In this document: positions 58,463-64,000 of the stretch, piece after piece
Layout: each line of letters opens with the position of its first letter
Position numbering within the stretch: position 1 is the stretch's first letter
Source: Comamonas phosphati
Lineage (GTDB): Bacteria > Pseudomonadota > Gammaproteobacteria > Burkholderiales > Burkholderiaceae_C
DNA length: 64,000 bases
Direction: 5' to 3'
Assembly: GCF_014637085.1 (NCBI RefSeq)
Contig: NZ_BMEU01000001.1
Location: forward strand, 62,001-126,000
Notes under the pieces: model-generated
Databases searched by the model: none
Seen by the model: the letters and a program-made list of their open reading frames with translations, nothing else
Told to the model about the DNA's origin: nothing
Position numbers and translations under genes: made by a program

Positions 58463-60406
58463 TCACGCGGGCCGGGGACGCCGGGCTTTTGCCGAGTTCA
58501 GCGCAAAGCCCGCCAGGGCGATGACGAGCACCACGGCTTGTGCGATGGTGGTCTCCGCGGACGGGTAGATGCCAAGCACTTCGATGCGCGGCCAGTGGAT
58601 CGGGCTGGCACTCAGCCAGCCAGCCTCCTGAAGACCCGCAACTCCCTTGCCGGCGAGCACGACGGCGAGCACCGCTACCAGGATCGAGCTGAGGCTGAAG
58701 AACTTGCCAATCGGCATGCGGGCGCTGGTGCGCAGCATGAACCACGCGAGGATGGCAAGGACGGCCATCCCGCCCAGCAGTCCACCGAGCAAGGCGCCGT
58801 TGTTGCCGTCACCGGCCAGTGCCGAGTAAAAGAGCACGGTCTCGAAGACTTCCCGATAGACCGCGATGAAAGACAGCGCGAACAGCGCCCACGCCGAGCG
58901 CCGCGTCATCGCTGCGGAGAGCTTGTCCTTCAGATAGGCCTGCCATTTGCCGGCCGTGCTCTTCTGGTGCATCCAGAGGCCGACACTCAGCAGAACGATG
59001 GCGGCAAAGAGTGACGACAACCCTTCGGTCACCTCCCGGCTGGCACCGCTGATGCTCACGAAATAGGTTGCGGCGGCCCAGGTCAGGCCGCCGCAGGCCA
59101 GCGCGACGATCCAGCCGCCGTGGACGTAGGCCAGGACATCGCGCCGTTCGGCCTTCTTCAGGAAGGCCACCATGCCGACGACGATCAGCAGCGCCTCCAC
59201 GCCCTCGCGCAGCAAGATTGTGATCGACGCAATGAAGGTGGTCAGCGGGTCGGCCTTGTCCGCCCCCAGTTCGGTATCGACCTGGGCGAAGAGGTAGTCC
59301 AGCTTCTGTGCCGTGGCGTCGGCCTGTTCCAGCTTGCTGCCGGCGAGCGCGCCGCGATAGGCCAGCATGGCGTTTTCCACTTCGGTGAGCAGCGCCTGGT
59401 TGCGTGCGCGCAAAGTGGCTTCGAGCGGCTCGAAGCCATCCAGATAGGCGGACAAGCCCAAGCGCGTCGCGTTGGCCTGGTCGCCCGCGCGGGCTGCCGC
59501 AAGGCTCTCCTGCAGGCGCGTGCGGGCCAGGCCCAGTCCACCCGTGCCGTTGGCTGCGACAGTCACCTCTGGGTGGCTGCGGACGTAGGCAGTCAGGTCG
59601 CGTGCCGCGTCTGGCGTCATCCGTTCGGACAAGGCCGCCTCCGTCAGCGTGGCTGCGGCTGCGAGATCGGGAAAAACGGCCTTGGCGGCAGCGTCTTTGC
59701 CCCAGGCCTGCTCACCGCGCGCACGCATGGCATTGTCGTGCGACAGCGTCCCGGCGAAAAATGCCAATGCCCACCGGTCCTCGTCGGAGAGCGTGGCGAA
59801 ACTGGGCATCGAGGTGCCAGCCACGCCTTGAGAAACGACCTGGTACAGCGCGAGCACGCTGCGCGAGCGGGCACGGTCACGATCGGTGAATGCGATCGGC
59901 GGCGGGTCGAGTTTGGCGCCGAGTGGGCCGTCGCCTCGGCCGGTGGCCCCGTGGCAGGCCGCGCAGTTGGCCTCGAACAGCACTTTGGCGCGCGCAAGAT
60001 CCGGCGGCTTGGCCGGCGAGAGCGGGAACGGATAGGCCTTCACCAGTGCCGCGGCCAGCGCATGGGCACTGCCGGCCACGGCCTTGGCGTCGGCTTTCGC
60101 GGCGATGAGATCGCCGAGCGCTTGGGCTTGCCGCTGCAGGTCCGGGAGCGCGGGTGTGCTCGGCAGTGCCGTGAGTTGCTGCGCCGCCGTCGCAGCAAAC
60201 TCCTTCATTTCTTCGTACTCGCTGGCCTTTTGAATTTGGCCATCGCTGACCGCGCCGCCGTAGTCGACCGCGAGGTAGTCCAGCAACTGCCAGGTCTGCT
60301 TGGCCTGGTCGCTGGCGGCAGGGTTGGCCGCCCAGGCGGGAGAAGCGGACCACAGCGCAAGCAGCGCGGCCAGTGCCATGAATCGCCTGGCGCAAAGTGA
60401 GAGCAT
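58463..60406 (-). CDS. Cytochrome c-FTR1 iron permease fusion (PbrT-like)
   Basis: A 647-residue membrane protein. A signal peptide (MLSLCARRFMALAALLALWSA to AWA) is followed by a periplasmic part with a c-type haem site CAACHG near residue 148, then about seven helices of the FTR1 family. The iron-permease motifs are ILLREGVEALLIVVGM and AVYREVFETVLFYS. Lead-uptake protein PbrT of Cupriavidus has this architecture. Iron uptake is the other option, since the A+T-rich stretch just upstream looks faintly like a Fur site. The start at 60406 suits the signal peptide; a GTG at 60445 is in frame. Confidence 0.85.
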   Translation of the reverse strand: MLSLCARRFMALAALLALWSASPAWAANPAASDQAKQTWQLLDYLAVDYGGAVSDGQIQKASEYEEMKEFAATAAQQLTALPSTPALPDLQRQAQALGDLIAAKADAKAVAGSAHALAAALVKAYPFPLSPAKPPDLARAKVLFEANCAACHGATGRGDGPLGAKLDPPPIAFTDRDRARSRSVLALYQVVSQGVAGTSMPSFATLSDEDRWALAFFAGTLSHDNAMRARGEQAWGKDAAAKAVFPDLAAAATLTEAALSERMTPDAARDLTAYVRSHPEVTVAANGTGGLGLARTRLQESLAAARAGDQANATRLGLSAYLDGFEPLEATLRARNQALLTEVENAMLAYRGALAGSKLEQADATAQKLDYLFAQVDTELGADKADPLTTFIASITILLREGVEALLIVVGMVAFLKKAERRDVLAYVHGGWIVALACGGLTWAAATYFVSISGASREVTEGLSSLFAAIVLLSVGLWMHQKSTAGKWQAYLKDKLSAAMTRRSAWALFALSFIAVYREVFETVLFYSALAGDGNNGALLGGLLGGMAVLAILAWFMLRTSARMPIGKFFSLSSILVAVLAVVLAGKGVAGLQEAGWLSASPIHWPRIEVLGIYPSAETTIAQAVVLVIALAGFALNSAKARRPRPA

Positions 60407-60486
60407 TCTTAATCTTTTAATGATATTGATTCTTATTTTATTCACGCATCACGTTGCCACCCAAGTCAATATCAACTGGGGGGTAG

Positions 60487-60942
60487 TCACTTGACGCTGT
60501 GCGCTCCATGAACATGGCCGCTTCGACCCGTTGATTGGTGAGCACGACTCGATGCCGTGGACAACTCAGTCAGGATGCCGCATTGGCTGGCCTGCTGGGA
60601 TTCACGGCAGTTCTCTCGCAAACTCTTGAGCTGTCGCTCCAGCGCCCTCAAATCTTTGATGCGGGCGGCTACGTGGCCGATGTGCTCATCGAGCAGGTCG
60701 TTCACCTGCGCGCAGTTCTCCTGAGGGGAGTCCTTGAAGCGCAGCAGCACCCGGATTTCGTCCAACGTCATGTCCAACCCTCGGCAGTGCCGAATAAACG
60801 ACAGTCGGTCAACGTGCGTGCTGTCGTATACGCGGTAGTTGCCTTCTGTGCGAGCCGTTTCTGGCAGCAATCCTTCGCGCTCGTAGTAACGGATCGTCTC
60901 CACCTGGGTGTGCGTGGCCTTGGCCAGTTCGCCGATTTTCAT
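60487..60942 (-). CDS. CadR/PbrR-type MerR regulator
   Basis: A 151-residue MerR-family sensor for Cd/Pb/Zn. The head is MKIGELAKATHTQVETIRYYEREGLLPETARTEGNYRVYD. The metal Cys fit CadR/PbrR: ENCAQVNDLL near residue 77, ENCRES near 112, and QCGIL near 121. The C-terminal tail GRSGHVHGAHS adds histidines, as in CadR. It is divergent from the P-type ATPase, whose promoter has a dyad in a 19-nt spacer. Confidence 0.9.
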   Translation of the reverse strand: MKIGELAKATHTQVETIRYYEREGLLPETARTEGNYRVYDSTHVDRLSFIRHCRGLDMTLDEIRVLLRFKDSPQENCAQVNDLLDEHIGHVAARIKDLRALERQLKSLRENCRESQQASQCGILTELSTASSRAHQSTGRSGHVHGAHSVK

Positions 60943-60992
60943 GTCCTTGCGTTCAGCGCTCGCTGGTTTTTCGTACTTCTCATTGTAGGTGC

Positions 60993-61023
60993 TTGACACT
61001 GTAGTGGATACAGGGTTTCCAAT
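60993..61023 (+). promoter_or_regulatory. MerR-type promoter of the P-type ATPase
   Basis: TTGACA (60993-60998), a 19-nt spacer, then TCCAAT (61018-61023). The spacer contains the dyad CTGTAgtggaTACAG (60999-61013). Stretched spacers of this kind need an activated MerR-type regulator, here the CadR/PbrR-like protein. Confidence 0.85.
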
Positions 61024-61044
61024 TCAGCCAACAAGGAGAAATTC

Positions 61045-63282
61045 ATGAGCCCTGCCCACCAACGCCAACAAACGGACAGCGCCTGCGGCTGCGGGAGTGG
61101 CTGTTCGACGCCGCCCGTCGTGAGTCAGCCGGTGGTGTCTGAAGCGCCGGTGATCGAGTCACGGCGCTTCCGCATCGCAAACATGGACTGCGCCTCGGAG
61201 GAGTCGGAAATCCGCCGAGCGCTGGAGGGCAAGGCGGGAATTCGCAGCCTGCAATTCAATCTGGGGGCGCGAGAACTGGCCATTGCTGCCGATGATCCTG
61301 CCTTGCAGCAGGCGCTGGACGCTATCCGCAAGGCGGGCTTTAAGCCGGAGCCCCTCAGCGGCGCAGGTCCGTCGGCTACCGCCGCCGCGGCTGCCCCGCC
61401 GCCGGGCTTCTGGACGACGTGGGGCAAGTCGCTGGGTGCCTTGGGACTGGCGATGGTGGCCGAAGGCTTGGCATTCGCTCTTCCAGACAGCGGGCCGGTC
61501 AAGGTGCTCGGGATGGCGCTGGCCGCAGCGGCCATCGCGCTGTCAGGCTTCTCGGTCTACGGCAAAGGGCTTGCCGCGTTGCGGCAGGGCCGCCTGAACA
61601 TCAACGCCTTGATGACTGTAGCCGTGACGGGTGCATTTCTGATCGGCCAGTGGCCCGAGGCCGCGATGGTGATGGCCTTGTATGCCATCGCTGAAGCCAT
61701 CGAGGCGCGCGCCGTGGATCGGGCGCGTGGCGCCATCAAGAGCCTGCTGGCGCTCGCGCCAGAGCAAGCCGAGGTGCGTCAATCGGATGGCAACTGGGAG
61801 CGCATCGGTGTCAAAACGGTCGCGGTGGATGCGGTCGTTCGCATTCGCCCCGGCGAGCGTGTTCCGCTGGACGGCATCGTGACCTTGGGCCAGAGCGCCA
61901 TCGACCAGTCTCCCGTGACGGGCGAAAGCCTGCCGGTGGACAAGGCGCCCGGCGATGAAGTCTTCGCCGGCACCATCAATCAGTCAGGAGCGCTGGAAAT
62001 TCGCGTCACGGCCCCGGCTTCCGACAGCACGCTGGCGCGCATCATCCACGCGGTTGAGCAGGCCCAATCTTCTCGTGCGCCCACCCAACGCTTCGTGGAC
62101 CGATTTGCGGCCATCTACACGCCCGCGGTGTTCATTCTGGCGGTGGCCGTGGCGCTGCTGATGCCGTGGCTCATGGGCTTGACCTGGATGCAGGCCATCT
62201 ACAAGGCCCTGGTGCTGCTGGTCATCGCTTGCCCCTGCGCCTTGGTGATTTCCACGCCCGTCACTGTCGTCAGCGGTTTGGCCGCCGGGGCGCGTCGGGG
62301 CATCTTGATCAAAGGCGGTGTGTATCTGGAAGAGGCGCGCAAGATCAAGGCCGTGGCGCTGGACAAGACCGGCACCATCACCGAAGGCAAGCCCAAGCTG
62401 GTGGCCTTCGAGCCCGTGGATGCAGCACTCGGCCAGCAGGCCCTGGAGGGGCTGGCCAAGAGCCTCGCGGCGCGGTCGGATCACCCGGTGTCCAAGGCCA
62501 TCGCGGACGGCGTGTCATCCGCCGCGCAAGAGGTGGACGAGTTTCAGGCCGTTGCCGGGCGCGGCGTGCAGGGGGTGATCGACGGCCATACCTATGTGCT
62601 GGCCAATCACCGCTGGATCGAAGAGCGCGGGCAATGCTCGGCTGAACTCGAAGCCCGACTCGCAGTGCATGAACAAGCGGGCCGCACCGTCACGCTGCTG
62701 GCCAGCAGCGAACGGGTCATGGCCATCTGCGCAGTGGCCGACACCATTAAACCTTCATCCGCGCAAGCCGTGGCCGACCTGAAGGCGCTGGGCGTGACGC
62801 CGGTGATGCTGACGGGGGACAACCTGGCGACGGCGCAAACCGTCGGCACCCAGGCGGGCATCGCCGAGGTGCGCGGCAACCTGCTGCCCGAAGACAAGCT
62901 GCGCGCCATCGGCGAGCTTCAGCAGCGCCTGGGCGTCACGGCGATGACCGGCGACGGCATCAACGATGCCCCCGCGCTGGCGAAGGCCGACATCGGCTTC
63001 GCCATGGGCGGCGCGGGCACCCACACGGCGATGGAAGCCGCCGACGTGGTGGTCATGAATGACGACCTGCGCCGCCTGCCCGAAACGATCCGGCTGTCCA
63101 GGCGCACCCACGCTGTGCTGTGGCAGAACATTGCGCTCGCGCTGGGCATCAAGCTGGTGTTCTTGCTGCTGGCCATCTTCGATGATGCCTCCATGTGGAT
63201 GGCTGTGTTCGCCGACATGGGGGCGAGCTTGCTGGTGGTCTTCAACGGTCTGAGGCTGCTCAGGCAGCGGACGGGTCAGTAA
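61045..63282 (+). CDS. Heavy-metal P-type ATPase (Cd/Zn/Pb; PbrA/ZntA/CadA type)
   Basis: A 745-residue P1B-type ATPase. A Cys-rich N-terminus (CGCGSGC) precedes one HMA domain with NMDCASEESEIRRALEG. TGES lies in the actuator region, CPC in ACPCALVISTPV (ion path), DKTGTITEGKP (phosphorylated Asp), SDHPVSKA (HP motif) and MTGDGINDAPAL (hinge). CPC with the MDC-type HMA fits divalent soft metals. AAGGAG precedes the ATG. It exports Cd, Zn or Pb from the cytoplasm and is followed by a zinc-ribbon gene. Confidence 0.94.
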   Translation: MSPAHQRQQTDSACGCGSGCSTPPVVSQPVVSEAPVIESRRFRIANMDCASEESEIRRALEGKAGIRSLQFNLGARELAIAADDPALQQALDAIRKAGFKPEPLSGAGPSATAAAAAPPPGFWTTWGKSLGALGLAMVAEGLAFALPDSGPVKVLGMALAAAAIALSGFSVYGKGLAALRQGRLNINALMTVAVTGAFLIGQWPEAAMVMALYAIAEAIEARAVDRARGAIKSLLALAPEQAEVRQSDGNWERIGVKTVAVDAVVRIRPGERVPLDGIVTLGQSAIDQSPVTGESLPVDKAPGDEVFAGTINQSGALEIRVTAPASDSTLARIIHAVEQAQSSRAPTQRFVDRFAAIYTPAVFILAVAVALLMPWLMGLTWMQAIYKALVLLVIACPCALVISTPVTVVSGLAAGARRGILIKGGVYLEEARKIKAVALDKTGTITEGKPKLVAFEPVDAALGQQALEGLAKSLAARSDHPVSKAIADGVSSAAQEVDEFQAVAGRGVQGVIDGHTYVLANHRWIEERGQCSAELEARLAVHEQAGRTVTLLASSERVMAICAVADTIKPSSAQAVADLKALGVTPVMLTGDNLATAQTVGTQAGIAEVRGNLLPEDKLRAIGELQQRLGVTAMTGDGINDAPALAKADIGFAMGGAGTHTAMEAADVVVMNDDLRRLPETIRLSRRTHAVLWQNIALALGIKLVFLLLAIFDDASMWMAVFADMGASLLVVFNGLRLLRQRTGQ

Positions 63283-63302
63283 AACCGAACCTGGAGTTGA
63301 AA

Positions 63303-63605
63303 ATGGGAATCCTGGATCGAATTTTTGGTGGGCATGGCGGCGGCCACGGCGGGGGGCATGGCAGTTCCCACGGGCATAGCAATAGCCACGGCCACGGGAG
63401 CCCCAGCGGTCACGACTGGGGACGCAATCCAGCGCCTTCGGCCAGCGGCATCACATGCCCGCAATGCAAAGCGATCAATCCGCAAGGCGCTCGCTTTTGC
63501 AGCCAGTGCGGGACATCGCTGGTGCCAGCTTCATGTGCGAAGTGCAGCAGTGTCATTCCGACCGGCGCGAAATTCTGTGCTCAGTGTGGCAACGCGGTGA
63601 TCTGA
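63303..63605 (+). CDS. His-rich double zinc-ribbon protein
   Basis: A 100-residue protein. The first part is a Gly/His/Ser repeat (about residues 9-37, many GHGGG and SHGHS units), which could chelate Zn, Cd or Ni. The second part has two zinc ribbons: CPQCKAINPQGARFCSQCG and CAKCSSVIPTGAKFCAQCG. The function is unknown; it is likely a metal buffer or regulator for the ATPase. It begins 20 nt after the ATPase stop. Confidence 0.8.
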   Translation: MGILDRIFGGHGGGHGGGHGSSHGHSNSHGHGSPSGHDWGRNPAPSASGITCPQCKAINPQGARFCSQCGTSLVPASCAKCSSVIPTGAKFCAQCGNAVI

Positions 63606-63608
63606 GTC

Positions 63609-64000
63609 ATGGCGATCTCGGCCTGGATGTACACCTTGATCCCGGCAGCGGCCGCCATCATCGGCGCCGCAGTCGCGGTGAGCGCGCGCCCAGGGCCAAC
63701 GCTGGTCAGCGCGATTCAACACTTCGCCGCTGGCGTCGTGTTCGCGGCGGCGGCCGGCGAAATCCTGCCCGACATCATGCACCGGGGCTCGCCTTGGGCA
63801 ACGTTGATCGGCGGCGGAATCGGCGTCGCCACCATGCTGCTGGTGAAGCATTTGGAGGCGTTGGCGAAAGGGCCAGCCGGTCTCTTGACAGTGATCGGCA
63901 TCGACATCCTGATTGACGGCTTGGTGCTCGGCATCGGGTTTGCGGCTGGCCCGAAGGTCGGCCTGCTGCTGACCATCGCCCTGACTATCGAGGTGCTGTT
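63609..64000 (+). CDS. ZIP-family metal transporter, cut by the window edge
   Basis: The first 130 residues of a ZIP-type membrane protein, starting 3 nt after the zinc-ribbon stop. The early helices are WMYTLIPAAAAIIGAAVAV and LVSAIQHFAAGVVFAAAAGEILPDI, then LTVIGIDILIDGLVLGIGFAAG, which aligns with the HxxxxG metal site of ZIP proteins but has Asp in place of His. The direction of transport is uncertain; GufA-like members may import Zn or Cd. The rest lies outside the window. Confidence 0.8.
   Translation, partial: MAISAWMYTLIPAAAAIIGAAVAVSARPGPTLVSAIQHFAAGVVFAAAAGEILPDIMHRGSPWATLIGGGIGVATMLLVKHLEALAKGPAGLLTVIGIDILIDGLVLGIGFAAGPKVGLLLTIALTIEVL

Noticed and set aside
60943-60999. Longer N-terminus for the CadR/PbrR-like regulator from a GTG at 60999
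   Set aside because: The extension would overlap the ATPase promoter dyad and adds 19 residues not typical of MerR proteins, which begin with MKIGELA.

Overview
The window is G+C-rich DNA from a betaproteobacterium, most likely of the Comamonadaceae (Comamonas, Delftia or Acidovorax type). The evidence is the hda, HAD phosphatase, pcnB, folK order, the abundance of Bug-type periplasmic binding proteins, a glutaryl-CoA dehydrogenase with divergent LysR regulator, and dispersed intergenic repeats of the kind common in that family. The genus cannot be fixed from sequence alone.

Positions 1 to about 27,500 are chromosomal backbone. It starts with replication/RNA/folate housekeeping genes (hda, pcnB, folK), then a lipid-sugar modification locus whose family-2 glycosyltransferase is decayed while the ArnT-like transferase and GtrA-like flippase remain. 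Next come two Bug-type solute receptors, a plant-type ferredoxin/flavin reductase, an FMN-riboswitch-controlled second lumazine synthase, an orphan LivJ receptor, several LysR regulators, a sugar-efflux MFS protein, and a glutarate module (receptor, CaiB-type CoA-transferase, GcdH, LysR). A frameshifted tenA remnant, a DMT exporter and lrgAB follow.

At about 27,506 the 3' half of a tRNA-Leu(CAA) gene is cut off at the anticodon loop, and a tyrosine integrase follows at once. This is read as the left end of an integrative and conjugative element (ICE) related to the Tn4371 family, which runs beyond the right edge. Its backbone carries the integrase, a RelE/HigB-type toxin-antitoxin pair, DUF2958 (twice), DUF932, a large ParB, DUF736, an XRE regulator, DUF2285, an AlpA-like protein, RepA, and then ParA, a small partition-like protein, DUF2840, TraF, an unrecognised ORF and a relaxase. 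Between repA and parA lie three identical 17-bp iterons and an A+T-rich stretch, which look like a replication origin. From parA to the relaxase every gene junction is a 4-nt ATGA overlap. The long spacers between backbone genes carry two families of element-internal dispersed repeats.

From 44,700 to the right end the element carries metal and metalloid resistance cargo. In order there is a Cus-type copper/silver efflux system (cusF, cusCBA and small Cys/Met/His-rich proteins); a mercury uptake set (merT, merP, a GDCCVxC protein, two MerR regulators) with no mercuric reductase in view; an arsenic operon (arsR, arsI, LMW-phosphatase-type arsC, acr3, glutaredoxin-type arsC, arsH); and a Pb/Cd/Zn block (cytochrome c-FTR1 fusion like PbrT, a CadR/PbrR regulator, a P-type ATPase, a His-rich zinc-ribbon protein and a ZIP transporter cut by the window edge). 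The conjugation pore genes (traG, trb) and the right attachment site are expected beyond position 64,000.
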